Below, piece by piece: positions 51,489-60,459 of a DNA stretch of 64,000 bases. How positions within the stretch are numbered: the stretch's first letter is position 1; every line of letters begins with the position of its first letter. This DNA is from Pseudomonas oryzae (GTDB lineage: Bacteria; Pseudomonadota; Gammaproteobacteria; Pseudomonadales; Pseudomonadaceae). Where the stretch lies: assembly GCF_900104805.1 (NCBI RefSeq), contig NZ_LT629751.1:3081001-3145000 (forward strand), in the 5' to 3' direction. The notes below the pieces were generated by a model, which did not search any database, had not been told where the DNA came from, and worked only from the letters and a program-made list of their open reading frames with translations. A program made the position numbers and the translations under genes.

Positions 51489-51713
51489 GCTAGAGGATCC
51501 CTGAAGGGCTTGCGAATTATGAACCAATGTATGTTCTGGACCGCATTGGCCATGCGGACGCCCTGAAAGGGCGATCCCGGTGGCGATCCATATTTCAAAC
51601 GTCTTGCGGGCCTGACAACCCCCGACGAGAGGGGCCAATTGCCGCCCCGCATCAAGGCGCCATGCACCCGACGAATTTCTTTCAGCCAACGAGGCATCAG
51701 ACACTGATACCGA

Positions 51714-51742
51714 GGTAGCGGCTCTTGCACAGACACGCTACC
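51714..51742 (-). promoter_or_regulatory. Inverted repeat overlapping the ops element
   Basis: GGTAGCG (51714-51720) and CGCTACC (51736-51742) can form a 7-bp stem with a 15-nt loop. One arm is the middle of ops, so the nascent RNA could fold here as RfaH loads. Function is inference. Confidence 0.5.
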
Positions 51743-51745
51743 GCC
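51734..51745 (-). promoter_or_regulatory. ops element (RfaH recruitment site)
   Basis: The minus strand reads GGCGGTAGCGTG, identical to the ops core in JUMPStart leaders of polysaccharide operons. ops pauses RNA polymerase and recruits RfaH, which suppresses termination in long operons. It lies 246 bp before wecB, in the direction of the whole cluster. Confidence 0.82.
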
Positions 51746-51882
51746 CCAGGATTTCTCGTGTATTTCCTGAGAACGAAGCGCAACGCAGCGGAGCGGGTGA
51801 ACGCCCAGTAACGAACACCCTTTATAGGCAACAGGCTGGTGCAGCGTGCCTGCTGCCCCAAGCCAGGCGAATCCCAACATGG

Positions 51883-51911
51883 AAAAGGGGGGCATTTTGC
51901 CCGCGCCCCCC
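51883..51911 (-). terminator. Intrinsic terminator of waaA
   Basis: On the minus strand GGGGGGC and GCCCCCC form a stem closed by an 11-nt loop and followed by TTTT. It starts 34 bp after the waaA stop and isolates waaA from the ops-led cluster. Confidence 0.8.
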
Positions 51912-51944
51912 TTCACTTTGCAAAACGTGCAAGGTTGTGAGCCC

Positions 51945-53228
51945 CTAGTTGAGCCCTTCATCCGGCAACAAGTTCGCCACCCCATCCAGCAACCGCCCGA
52001 GCGCCCCCTGATTGGCCTGCAGTACGGCCAGCGCGGCACTCCCTCTGCGCTGACGCTCTTGCGGGCTGCCTATGAGCTGCCGCAACTGCAGAGCTAGCTC
52101 ATGGTCGTCCTCCAATTCCAGCAGCGCCCCCTTCGCACGCAACTGCCCGGCGATCTCCAGGAAGTTGAACAGATGCGGGCCACTCAGCACAGGCAGGCCC
52201 AGCGCCGCTGGCTCCAACAGGTTGTGCCCGCCGTTGGGCACCAGGCTGCCACCGACGAAGGCCACATCGGCAAGCGCATAGAGAAACAGCAGCTCGCCCA
52301 TGGTGTCACCGAGCAGCACCTGGTCGTCTGCGGTCACCGGCTGGCTGGACGAACGGCGCACGGTGCGGAAACCGGCGCGTTGGCATAGGACATGGACACT
52401 GTCGAAACGTTCGGGATGGCGCGGCACCAGGATCAGCAGCCCGTCTGATTTCTCGGCCAGCAACTGGCGATGGGCTTCGAGGACGATCTCGTCCTCGCCG
52501 GCATGGGTGCTGGCGGCGATCCACACCGGGCGGGCACTCGCTCCCCAACTGGCGCGCAAGGCCTGGGCACGTGGCTTGAGCTCGGGATCGATGCTCAGGT
52601 CGAACTTGATCGAGCCGGTGACGCTGACGCACTCGGGGCGGGCGCCGAGTTGACGGAAGCGCTCGGCTTCGGCCGCGGTCTGCACGGCGATCCAGCTCAT
52701 TTCGACGAGCATCGGCCGGGTCAGTCCCGCAAAGCGCGCGTAGCCGCGGGCGGATTTTGCCGACAGGCGGGCATTGGCCAGTACGGTGGGGATACCGCGC
52801 CTGGCGCACTGATGAATGTGGTTGGGCCACAGCTCGGTCTCCATGATCACCGCAAGCCTCGGCCGAACCCGGTCGAGAAAGCGTGCTGCCGCCCATGGCA
52901 GGTCGTAGGGCAGGTAGCAGTGCTGCACCCGTTCGCCGAACAGCGCGCGGATGCGCTCGGAACCGGTTGGGGTCATGCAGGTGACGGTGATCGGCAGCTC
53001 GGGGTGGCGCTCGAGGAGCGCGCGGATCATCGGCGCCGCGGCGATGCTCTCGCCCACCGACACGGCGTGCACCCAGATACCGCCCGTCCTGAGGGGCGGC
53101 AGGCCGAACGAGAAGCGTTCGGACATACGCTGGCGGTAGGCCGGGGCCTTGCGGCCGCGCAGGAACAGACGCAGGACGATTAATGGCAGTGCGAGGTGCA
53201 GCAGAAGCGTGTAAATGTGGCGATTCAT
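51945..53228 (-). CDS. waaA: 3-deoxy-D-manno-octulosonic acid (Kdo) transferase
   Basis: A 427-residue inner-membrane enzyme that adds Kdo to lipid IVA. It starts with a membrane anchor (YTLLLHLALPLIVLRLFL). Known signatures are VHAVSVGESIAA near 54-65 with the catalytic glutamate, METELWPN, STHAGEDE and GGSLVPNGGHNLLEPAALG. The ATG at 53228 gives the usual N-terminus. It has its own terminator. Confidence 0.96.
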   Translation of the reverse strand: MNRHIYTLLLHLALPLIVLRLFLRGRKAPAYRQRMSERFSFGLPPLRTGGIWVHAVSVGESIAAAPMIRALLERHPELPITVTCMTPTGSERIRALFGERVQHCYLPYDLPWAAARFLDRVRPRLAVIMETELWPNHIHQCARRGIPTVLANARLSAKSARGYARFAGLTRPMLVEMSWIAVQTAAEAERFRQLGARPECVSVTGSIKFDLSIDPELKPRAQALRASWGASARPVWIAASTHAGEDEIVLEAHRQLLAEKSDGLLILVPRHPERFDSVHVLCQRAGFRTVRRSSSQPVTADDQVLLGDTMGELLFLYALADVAFVGGSLVPNGGHNLLEPAALGLPVLSGPHLFNFLEIAGQLRAKGALLELEDDHELALQLRQLIGSPQERQRRGSAALAVLQANQGALGRLLDGVANLLPDEGLN

Positions 53229-53334
53229 GGGCGCGGAGCTTACTCCCGGAGGGCCACTGCGCAAAGCGCAAGGCGGCCTGCGCATCGGCAGATAGCATTT
53301 TGCTTACAAAAATATGAGCCTTTTCTCACCCCGA

Positions 53335-54216
53335 TTACGGCTGCAGGAGCTGGTGCGCCAGGCAATCCGCCAGCCAGCGAGCCGCCGGGCCGGCGGCTTC
53401 ATCACGGCGATGGACCAACTCCACCACCAGCGGCGGCGGCCGATGATCACTGTTCAGCTCGACCAGCAGGCCGCGATAGGTCGGATACTCCACCACGTGA
53501 CGGGGTAGCCAGGCCCAGCCCAGGCCGCGACTCACCAACTCGGCCATGACGTAGAAGCTGTCGGCGCGCCACACCAGCGGTGCCAGCTGCTCCCCACCGG
53601 GGTAGCGGTTGTCTCGCGGGGCCATCAGCAATTGCCGGTGGCGGGCCAGCTGCCGGTGGTCGACCCGAACCTCGCTCGCCAGCGGGTGAGCGCCACCGCA
53701 TACCGTGACCATCTCGATGGCCCCCAGATTGCGGCGCTCCAGTGCCTCGGGCATCTGCTCGTGATGGAACAGCAGACCGAGGTCCGCCTGCCGCTCGAGC
53801 AGCTTGCGTGCCACGTCGCCCTGGGCGCCGCTGGCCAGCTGTACTTCGAGACGGGGAAAGGCCTCGGCCAGCGCACCCAGGCTGGCGAGCACCGGTGGAT
53901 AGGGCATGGCTTCGTCGAGGGCCAGGCGCAGCCGGACCTCTTCGCCTCGGGCGAGGCCCAGCGCCCGCGCCTCCATGCGCTCGCACTGCTGCAGCACCGC
54001 GCGCGCCTCCCCCAGTAGCGCCGCCCCAGCCGCCGTGAGTCTCGGCTGCCGGCCGCTGCTACGGTCGAACAGCACTACGCCCAAGTCGGCCTCCAGCAGC
54101 GCCACGGCACTGCTCACCGCCGACTGCGCGCGCCCCTGCCGCCGCGCCACTGCGGAAAACGAACTGACCTCGGCGACGCCGACGAACAGTCGCAACTGCT
54201 CCAGACTCCAGTGCAT
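53335..54216 (-). CDS. LysR-family transcription regulator
   Basis: A 293-residue regulator. The helix-turn-helix is in MHWSLEQLRLFVGVAEVSSFSAVA and the following SAVSSAVALLEADLGVVLFDR; the substrate-binding domain follows. It is divergent from the SMR transporter gene with a 96-bp gap containing a TTGAA-N7-TTCAA dyad. The inducer is unknown. The same LysR-SMR pair is recalled at PA4989-PA4990. Confidence 0.9.
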   Translation of the reverse strand: MHWSLEQLRLFVGVAEVSSFSAVARRQGRAQSAVSSAVALLEADLGVVLFDRSSGRQPRLTAAGAALLGEARAVLQQCERMEARALGLARGEEVRLRLALDEAMPYPPVLASLGALAEAFPRLEVQLASGAQGDVARKLLERQADLGLLFHHEQMPEALERRNLGAIEMVTVCGGAHPLASEVRVDHRQLARHRQLLMAPRDNRYPGGEQLAPLVWRADSFYVMAELVSRGLGWAWLPRHVVEYPTYRGLLVELNSDHRPPPLVVELVHRRDEAAGPAARWLADCLAHQLLQP

Positions 54217-54235
54217 GCCCGGCAACCCATCTTGA

Positions 54236-54252
54236 TTGAAGATAGGTTTCAA
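54236..54252. promoter_or_regulatory. LysR-type operator dyad between the regulator and SMR gene
   Basis: TTGAA-GATAGGT-TTCAA is a perfect 5+5 dyad of the T-N11-A type. It lies 20 bp before the regulator start and about 24 bp before a candidate -10 for the SMR gene. Confidence 0.5.
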
Positions 54253-54275
54253 CTTTACCCCATCGCGGATGCCCC

Positions 54276-54281
54276 TAGAAT
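54276..54281 (+). promoter_or_regulatory. Candidate -10 box for the SMR gene
   Basis: TAGAAT with CTTTAC 17 bp upstream (54253-54258). Confidence 0.4.
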
Positions 54282-54312
54282 CCCGCCACAGAGCACTCCG
54301 GGAGGACCTGCC

Positions 54313-54645
54313 ATGAGCGGTTATTTCTACCTTGCCATCGCCATCACCGCCGAAGTGGTCGCTACCACCGCACTCAAGGCGGTCGACGGCCTGCAACGTC
54401 CGCTGCCCTTGCTGCTGGTAGTCGCCGGCTACCTCACGGCCTTCTGGATGCTGAGTCTGGTGATGCGCAGCATCCCGGTCGGCATCGCTTATGCCATCTG
54501 GGCCGGTCTGGGTATCGTGCTGGTCAGCCTCGCTGCCCTGTTCCTCTACGGCCAGCGGCTGGATCTGCCGGCCGTGCTGGGCATGGTGCTGATCGTCGGC
54601 GGCGTGCTGGTTATCCAGCTGTTCTCCGCCACCGCCGGGCACTGA
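54313..54645 (+). CDS. SMR-family small multidrug transporter (EmrE/SugE group)
   Basis: A 110-residue, four-helix proton antiporter. E14 in AITAEVVATTALK is the essential membrane glutamate, and VGIAYAIWAGLGIV is the typical helix 3. It exports lipophilic cations. GGAGG precedes the ATG. The divergent LysR gene probably controls it. Confidence 0.93.
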   Translation: MSGYFYLAIAITAEVVATTALKAVDGLQRPLPLLLVVAGYLTAFWMLSLVMRSIPVGIAYAIWAGLGIVLVSLAALFLYGQRLDLPAVLGMVLIVGGVLVIQLFSATAGH

Positions 54646-54690
54646 ACGGGCGGGTTATACTGCGCGCCTGTTTTTAAGCGAGATCCGCCC

Positions 54691-55866
54691 ATGTCCCACC
54701 CCCTCAGCACGGACGTCCTGATCGTCGGCGGCGGCGTCGCCGGCCTGTGGCTCAATGCCCGCCTGCGTCGCCTCGGCTATGCCAGCCTGCTGGTGGAATG
54801 CGCCGCCCTCGGCGGCGGCCAGAGCGTGAAGTCACAGGGGATCATCCATGGCGGCACCAAGTACGCGCTGAGCGGCGCACTGACCGGCTCCTCCGAGGCC
54901 ATCGCCGAAATGCCGCGGCGCTGGCGCGAGGCGCTGGCCGGCAGCGGCGAGCTGGACCTCTGCGGCGTGCGCCTGCTCTCCGCTGCACACTACCTGTGGT
55001 CGCCGGGCACCCTGGCCGGCAACCTGACCAGCTTCTTCGCCAGCAAGGCGATGCGCGGGCGGGTCGATGCGGTCAAGGGCGCCGATCTGCCGGCGGCGCT
55101 GCAGGACCCGAAGTTCAAGGGGCGCGTCTATCGACTGGCAGAACTGGTGCTCGACGTGCCCAGCCTGATCGCGCGCCTGGCCGAACTGGCTGGCGACAGC
55201 CTGCTGGCCGGCGCGCGCATCGAGCCGCTGCGCGAGGGTGGTGAACTGGCCGGGCTGGTTGTGGATGGCCGCGAGATCCGTGCGCGCCGCGTGGTGCTGT
55301 GCGCCGGGCAGGGCAATGCCGGCCTGCTGCACAGCCTGGGCATCGCACAGCCGCAGCAGCAGCTGCGGCCGCTGCACATGGTGCTGGTCAAGGGGGCGAC
55401 CCTGAAACCGCTGTACGCCCACTGCCTGGGCGGCGGTCCCAAGCCGCGGGTCACCATCACCAGCCATCCGACTCCTGACGGCCAGTGGGTGTGGTATCTG
55501 GGCGGCGATCTGGCCGAGGCCGATGGTGTGGCGCGCGACGAAGCGGCGCAGATCCGCGCCGCGCAGAAGGAGCTGGGCGAGCTGCTGCCGTGGATCGACC
55601 TGTCCGCTGCCGAGTGGCGCACCCTGCGCGTCGATCGCGCCGAGCCGGCGCAGTCCGGCCTGGTACGCCCGGACAACGCCTTCCTCAGTGAGCAGGGCGC
55701 CCTGCTGGTTGGCTGGCCGACCAAGCTGGCGCTGGCCCCCGACTTCGCCGACCGCGTGCAGGCCGCCCTGGAGCATGCCGCCATCCGCCCCTCCGGCGTG
55801 CTCTCCCTGCCGGAACTGCCGCGCCCGCCGCTCGCCGCGCCCCTGTGGGAGGAACTGTTCGCATGA
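54691..55866 (+). CDS. FAD-dependent oxidoreductase (DAO family)
   Basis: A 391-residue flavoprotein. The Rossmann loop VLIVGGGVAGLWLNARLRRLG is at residues 10-30, a second GG-like SQGIIHGGTKYALSG near 48-62, and the FAD-contacting LCAGQGNAGLL near 200. The substrate is not evident. The aldo/keto reductase gene overlaps its stop by 4 bp (ATGA), so both are co-translated; the same pair is recalled as PA4991-PA4992. Confidence 0.85.
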   Translation: MSHPLSTDVLIVGGGVAGLWLNARLRRLGYASLLVECAALGGGQSVKSQGIIHGGTKYALSGALTGSSEAIAEMPRRWREALAGSGELDLCGVRLLSAAHYLWSPGTLAGNLTSFFASKAMRGRVDAVKGADLPAALQDPKFKGRVYRLAELVLDVPSLIARLAELAGDSLLAGARIEPLREGGELAGLVVDGREIRARRVVLCAGQGNAGLLHSLGIAQPQQQLRPLHMVLVKGATLKPLYAHCLGGGPKPRVTITSHPTPDGQWVWYLGGDLAEADGVARDEAAQIRAAQKELGELLPWIDLSAAEWRTLRVDRAEPAQSGLVRPDNAFLSEQGALLVGWPTKLALAPDFADRVQAALEHAAIRPSGVLSLPELPRPPLAAPLWEELFA

Positions 55867-56711
55867 CCACCCTGCACGATCTGTGGCGCCCGCTGGGCTC
55901 GACCGGCCTGCGCGTCTCGCCACTCGGCCTCGGCACGGTCAAGCTCGGCCGCGACCAGGGCGTGAAGTACCCGAGCGGCTTCACCATTCCCGACGACCGT
56001 GCGGCCAGCGAGCTGCTGGCCCAGGCGCACGCCCTCGGCATCAACCTGCTGGACACCGCACCGGCCTACGGGGTCAGCGAGCAGCGCCTCGGCCCGTTGC
56101 TGCGCGGCCAGCGCCACGACTGGGTCATCTGCAGCAAGGTCGGCGAGGAGTTCGACAACGGTGCCTCGCGTTTCGACTTCAGCGCCGCGCACACGCGCCT
56201 GTCGGTCGAGCGCAGTCTGCGCCGGCTGGAAACCGACTACCTCGATCTGGTGCTGGTGCACTCCGACGGCAACGACCTGGCGGTGCTGCAGCAGGAGGTG
56301 TACGCCACCCTGGCCGATCTCAAGCGCGCAGGCCTGATCCGTGCCTTCGGCTTCTCCGGCAAGACCGTGGCCGGCGGGCTGCAGGCCCTGCAGGACGGCG
56401 ACTGCGCGATGGTCACCTACAACCTCGCCGAGCAGGGCGAACGGCCGGTACTCGACTACGCCGCCGCCCACGGCAAAGGCATCCTGATCAAGAAGGCGCT
56501 GGCCAGCGGACATGCCTGCCGTCCCGCGCTGACTGCCGCAGAGGCCGCCGGTTTGGCGGAGGCGGATCCGGTGCGCGCCAGCTTCGAGCTGATCTTCGCC
56601 CATCCGGCGGTGAGCAGCGCGATCGTCGGCACCATCAACCCGGCACACCTGGCGCACAACGTGGCCACCGCCACCACCGTGCTCGGCCGCCTGCGGGCCG
56701 ACGACCGCTGA
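55863..56711 (+). CDS. Aldo/keto reductase
   Basis: A 282-residue TIM-barrel oxidoreductase. LGSTGLRVSPLGLGTVKLG is the family start, NLLDTAPAYGVSEQRLG contains D and Y of the catalytic tetrad, and SKVG gives the Lys. The histidine is in LVLVHSDGN. The end has the NADPH-binding SSAIVGTINPAHL. The start was set at the ATG overlapping the FAD gene stop. The substrate is unknown. Confidence 0.9.
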   Translation: MTTLHDLWRPLGSTGLRVSPLGLGTVKLGRDQGVKYPSGFTIPDDRAASELLAQAHALGINLLDTAPAYGVSEQRLGPLLRGQRHDWVICSKVGEEFDNGASRFDFSAAHTRLSVERSLRRLETDYLDLVLVHSDGNDLAVLQQEVYATLADLKRAGLIRAFGFSGKTVAGGLQALQDGDCAMVTYNLAEQGERPVLDYAAAHGKGILIKKALASGHACRPALTAAEAAGLAEADPVRASFELIFAHPAVSSAIVGTINPAHLAHNVATATTVLGRLRADDR

Positions 56712-56848
56712 AACCGGCGATCGCGACGATCGGTCCGACCATGCCGGGCGGACTCGTCTAACCTGTGCTGACCCGCTGCGGGGCCCTGCCCCGCGCCGCA
56801 GGGTCATCCCCTTCCCGCCAACCGTTCGTCAGCCGAAGAGGAGCCGCC

Positions 56849-57718
56849 ATGCCGAGGATTCTCGCCCGCAAGAGCCCGGACACCTTCAAGACCCTGCCGC
56901 TGTACGTGGAAGCCAACCCACAGTGCCTGGTCTACCAGCCGCTCGGCGCGCCGCTGAACTTCCGCCAGATGCTCGAACGGCGGCGACCGCTGCAGGTGGC
57001 CAATCCCCAGCACTTCACCTGCGAACTGGCCAACCTCGGGGTCTCGGTACGCCTGACCCTGGCCTGGCAGGGACGCGACTACTGGCTGCTGGTGCGCCAG
57101 CTGCGCCGCGATCGCGGTGACTGCGTGCTCAAGCTGATCTCCGGCTATGTGCCGAGCCACGAGCTGCACCTGCCGCTGCACACCGCCCTGCAGGAAGTGG
57201 CCGAGGAGTGCCTGGTGGAAACGCCGCGCGGCTGGCTGGGCGGGCGCTTCGGCGAACACTGGCTGCCCACGCCGCACGCCGACAGCCTGCCGTACCACGA
57301 CGAGCAGTACTTCCGCCTCAGCCCGCTGTGTGGAGACGCGCGCCGGGTGCACGCCGGCGAGCTGCCGCTGCTGGAGCGTCCGCAGGCCTACGTGCACCTG
57401 CCGACCGCATCGCTGCAACTGGTCTACGACCTGCGCCTGGAGTTGCCCGGGGGGGTACAGGCGCCCAGCCTGTATCACAGCGACGAGTATCTGGAAGACG
57501 GCGTGCTGGTCAGCCGTCTGGATCCGCAGCAGCCGGATCTCTACCTGCTGCCGATCGAGCGCCCGCGCGAACTGTTCACCCTCCGCCAGGGCGAACTGCA
57601 CCCCGTCCCGACCGAAGGACTGTGGCTGTCGGAAAGTTTCGCGATGCAGGATGGCTGGCTGATCCGCGACGAGCGGATCAGCTGGACGGACTGGGTGCGG
57701 CAGCGGCGCTGCGCATAG
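56849..57718 (+). CDS. Conserved protein with degenerate Nudix box (PA4993-like)
   Basis: A 289-residue protein I do not assign to a characterised family. Residues about 105-130 read SGYVPSHELHLPLHTALQE followed by VAEECLVE. This resembles a Nudix box (G-x5-E-x7-REUxEExGU) with two extra residues, Gln for the Arg and Leu for the last Gly. The E and EE positions remain, so metal binding is conceivable. The start at 56849 follows AGAGGAG. It is the last gene of the rightward group before a repeat-filled gap. Confidence 0.6.
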   Translation: MPRILARKSPDTFKTLPLYVEANPQCLVYQPLGAPLNFRQMLERRRPLQVANPQHFTCELANLGVSVRLTLAWQGRDYWLLVRQLRRDRGDCVLKLISGYVPSHELHLPLHTALQEVAEECLVETPRGWLGGRFGEHWLPTPHADSLPYHDEQYFRLSPLCGDARRVHAGELPLLERPQAYVHLPTASLQLVYDLRLELPGGVQAPSLYHSDEYLEDGVLVSRLDPQQPDLYLLPIERPRELFTLRQGELHPVPTEGLWLSESFAMQDGWLIRDERISWTDWVRQRRCA

Positions 57719-57731
57719 GGCGGGCTAGCGC

Positions 57732-57843
57732 GTAGGGTGGATTAGCCGCGCAGCGGCGTAATCCACCATCAATGGCCACCCGCTCGCCGATTGCCGGCTC
57801 AGGCTGGACGGTGGGTTACGGCCTGCGGCCTAACCCACCCTAC
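57732..57843. repeat. Composite intergenic hairpin repeat, copy 4 (two hairpins)
   Basis: GTAGGGTGGATTA (57732-57744) pairs with TAATCCACC (57759-57767) across GCCGCGCAGCGGCG. Then GTGGGTTA with TAACCCAC (57811-57838) encloses CGGCCTGCGGCC and runs into CCTAC. Word order is the same as in copy 1 at 167-285. Confidence 0.85.
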
Positions 57844-57866
57844 ATGGAATCGCTCCGCAACGCAGC

Positions 57867-58796
57867 TCAGCGACGCAGCAGTACCGCCGAGCCCCAGGAC
57901 AGACCGACGCCGAAGCCGCTCATCACCAGGTTTTTCCACTGCGAGCCGTCGAAGGCGTAGCGCTCCATCAGCAGCGGGATGGTCGAGGACACGGTATTGC
58001 CGGCGCCGAACATGTCCTTCACGACTCTGTCACCGTTCTCGCCTAGTCTCTTGGCGATGGCATCGACGATCGCGCCGCTGCCCTGGTGCAGGCAGTAGGC
58101 ATCCACGCTGTCCAGGCTCAGGCCGGCTTCCTCGAGAACCTCCTGCATGTGCGGGATGATCTTCAGGCTGGCGAAGTTGAACACCTGGCGGCCGTTCATG
58201 TGGAAGCAGCCGTCGCGCACGATCAGGTGGTCGGCGCCGCTGCCGTCGGTGCCGAAGCGCGCCGGCCCCAGCTCCCACACCGGATCCTCGCCGATCCAGG
58301 TGGCGGTGGCGGCATCGCCGAACAGCAGGGTGGTCATGCGATCGTTGCGATCCATGATCTTCGAGTAGGGGTCGGCGGTGACCAGGATGCCGTTCTTCAG
58401 ACCGGCGGCTTCCATGAAGCCCTTGATCACGTAGAGGCCGTAGACGAAACCGGAACAGCCGAGGGAGACGTCGAAGCAGGCGACGCTGGTCGGCAGGCCG
58501 ATCTTGTGCTGGGCGATGGCCGAGGTGTGCGGCAGGCCCTCGCCGTCACCGTTCTGGGTGACCACGATCAGCGCCTGGACATCCTCGAGGCGCAGCTCGG
58601 GGTTCTTGGCCAGCAGGTTGCGCACGGCAGCGGCGCACAGGTCCGAGGTCTCCTCGGCGGCATCCTTCACGGAAAGGCTGGGAGTGCCGATCTTGCTCGC
58701 GACGAAGGCCTCGTCGCGATCGAAGGCAGCGGCCTGGGCGATGTTGTCGATCCGGCCTGCCGGGATATAACTGGCTATGCTCTTTATTCCGATCAT
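57867..58796 (-). CDS. Beta-ketoacyl-ACP synthase III-like enzyme
   Basis: A 309-residue thiolase-fold enzyme. The catalytic triad is visible: Cys in VSLGCSGFVYGL near 113, His in YCLHQGSGAI near 239, and Asn in FGAGNTVSST near 268. It starts IGIKSIASYIPAGRIDN. It condenses an acyl group with malonyl-ACP or a related partner. No fab gene is adjacent; its neighbours are hldE and msbA, so a role in making an acyl group for a surface glycan or a secondary metabolite is possible. ATG 58796 was chosen over an ATG five codons earlier because it starts at the family-typical residue. Confidence 0.87.
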   Translation of the reverse strand: MIGIKSIASYIPAGRIDNIAQAAAFDRDEAFVASKIGTPSLSVKDAAEETSDLCAAAVRNLLAKNPELRLEDVQALIVVTQNGDGEGLPHTSAIAQHKIGLPTSVACFDVSLGCSGFVYGLYVIKGFMEAAGLKNGILVTADPYSKIMDRNDRMTTLLFGDAATATWIGEDPVWELGPARFGTDGSGADHLIVRDGCFHMNGRQVFNFASLKIIPHMQEVLEEAGLSLDSVDAYCLHQGSGAIVDAIAKRLGENGDRVVKDMFGAGNTVSSTIPLLMERYAFDGSQWKNLVMSGFGVGLSWGSAVLLRR

Positions 58797-58917
58797 TATG
58801 TATTCCCACAATTAAACCGATCACAGCCGCCATGCTGCGGATGGCGGGCTGCAGCCCAGCAGTCCGTGCAGAAACGCCTGCTGCCGCCCGAATACCTGCC
58901 GGACGCAGCCTTCGACC

Positions 58918-60342
58918 TCAGGAACGCTCGCGAATCTTCTCGACAATTGCAGTGGTCGAGCAACTATCGACGAAATTAAGCACCTTCACGTCACCACCGT
59001 AGGTCCGCACGATGTCGGCCCCGACCACGCCGTCGATGCCATAGTCGCCGCCCTTGACCAGCACCTCCGGGCGCACCTTCTCGAGCAGCGCCTCGGGGGT
59101 GTCCTCGGCGAAACTGACCACCCAGTCCACCGCCCCCAGGCCGGCAAGCACGGCCATGCGCCGGTCGACGCTGTTGATCGGCCGCCCCGGCCCCTTCAGG
59201 CGGGTTACCGAAGCATCGTCGTTGATCGCCACGACCAGACGGTCGCCAAGGGCACGCGCCTGTTCCAGATAGGACACATGCCCGGCATGCAGGATGTCGA
59301 AGCAACCGTTGGTGAACACCACCTTCTCGCCGTGGGCGCGGGCGTCCTCGAGCGCGGGCAACAGCTGATCGAGGGTCATCACGCCGCGGCCGGCGCCCTG
59401 CTCGCGCTGCACCGCGCGGCGCAGCTCCGGCGCGCTGACAGTGGCGGTGCCGAGCTTGCCGACCACGATGCTGGCGGCCAGGTTGGCCAACGCCACCGCC
59501 TGCGGCAGTTCCTCGCCGGCAGCCAGAGCCGTGGCGAGGGTGGAAATCACGGTATCGCCTGCACCGGTGACGTCGAACACCTCGCGCGCACGGGCCGGCA
59601 GGTGCAGGGGCGGATGGCCCTGGCGCAGCAGGGTCATGCCGTGCTCGCCACGGGTCACCAGCAGGGCGCCCAGATCCAGCTCGGCAAGCAGCTCGAGCCC
59701 CTTGGCGACCAGCTCGGCCTCGTCGGCGCAGCGACCGACCACTGCCTCGAACTCGGCGAGGTTGGGAGTGATCAGGCTGGCGCCACGGTAGATGGAGAAG
59801 TCCTTGCCCTTGGGATCGGCGAGCACCGGCAGGTTGCGCGCGCGCGCCGCGCGGATCAGCCCCTGGTGGTTCTGCAGCGCGCCCTTGCCATAGTCGGAGA
59901 GGATCACCACCCGCACCTTGTCCAGCAGCGCGCTCACCTCGCCGAGCAGCGCCTCGCCATCGGTGGCGAACGGCTCCTCGAAGTCGAGGCGCAACAGCTG
60001 CTGATGGCGGCTCATCACCCGCAGCTTGACGATGGTCGGCTGGCTGGCGATGCGCTGGAAGTGCGCCGCCACCCCGGCGGCCTGCAGACGCTCGGCCAGG
60101 CTGTCGGCCGCCTCGTCCTGACCGGTGACGCCGACCAGCCAGGCCGGAGCACCGAGCGCGGCGATGTTCAGCGCGACGTTGGCCGCACCGCCCGGGCGGT
60201 CCTCGATCTGCTCGACCTTGACCACCGGCACCGGAGCCTCCGGCGAGATGCGGTTGGTCGCGCCATGCCAGTAGCGATCGAGCATGACATCACCGACCAC
60301 CAGCACGGGGGCCTGATCGAAACGGGGCATGGACAGCTGCAT
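58918..60342 (-). CDS. hldE: Bifunctional heptose-7-phosphate kinase / heptose-1-phosphate adenylyltransferase
   Basis: A 474-residue enzyme for ADP-heptose of the LPS core. The N-terminal PfkB kinase (about 1-320) has [22 protein letters not shown] and [14 protein letters not shown]. The C-terminal nucleotidyltransferase (about 340-474) has [17 protein letters not shown] with the HxGH motif. Length matches E. coli HldE. GGAG stands before ATG 60342. It is downstream of msbA on the same strand, with a 117-bp gap. Confidence 0.96.
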   Translation of the reverse strand: MQLSMPRFDQAPVLVVGDVMLDRYWHGATNRISPEAPVPVVKVEQIEDRPGGAANVALNIAALGAPAWLVGVTGQDEAADSLAERLQAAGVAAHFQRIASQPTIVKLRVMSRHQQLLRLDFEEPFATDGEALLGEVSALLDKVRVVILSDYGKGALQNHQGLIRAARARNLPVLADPKGKDFSIYRGASLITPNLAEFEAVVGRCADEAELVAKGLELLAELDLGALLVTRGEHGMTLLRQGHPPLHLPARAREVFDVTGAGDTVISTLATALAAGEELPQAVALANLAASIVVGKLGTATVSAPELRRAVQREQGAGRGVMTLDQLLPALEDARAHGEKVVFTNGCFDILHAGHVSYLEQARALGDRLVVAINDDASVTRLKGPGRPINSVDRRMAVLAGLGAVDWVVSFAEDTPEALLEKVRPEVLVKGGDYGIDGVVGADIVRTYGGDVKVLNFVDSCSTTAIVEKIRERS

Positions 60343-60389
60343 GAGGGCTCCGGGGCGCAAGAGAAAACGGCGGGGATCATAACACGCCA

Positions 60390-60430
60390 CGCCAGGTGCG
60401 CCGTGCGCGCCATCGAGAAGCGCGCCGACG
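60390..60430. repeat. Possible degenerate member of the intergenic hairpin family
   Basis: GGTGCGCCGTGCGCGCC near 60393-60410 in the msbA-hldE gap resembles the GGTGCG/CGCACC hairpin at 28103. The match is weak. Confidence 0.25.
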
Positions 60431-60459
60431 GCGCACGGCCGGTCGGCCCCGCCGAGGCA

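Larger units (their letters stand above)
51489..51944. other. Leader region of the polysaccharide cluster (no gene)
   Basis: This 456-bp gap between waaA and wecB, both on the minus strand, holds the waaA terminator (51883-51911), the ops element (51734-51745) and an inverted repeat around it. A possible -10 TATAAA (minus strand, near 51825-51830) is seen without a good -35. The open frames here have no recognisable product. Confidence 0.75.

Noticed and set aside
51489-51700. N-terminal extension of WecB into the leader
   Set aside because: The extra codons have no family similarity, and AGGGA precedes the ATG at 51488.
53229-54642. Extended LysR frame reaching into the SMR gene
   Set aside because: The helix-turn-helix starts right after ATG 54216; the upstream part is antisense to the SMR coding sequence.
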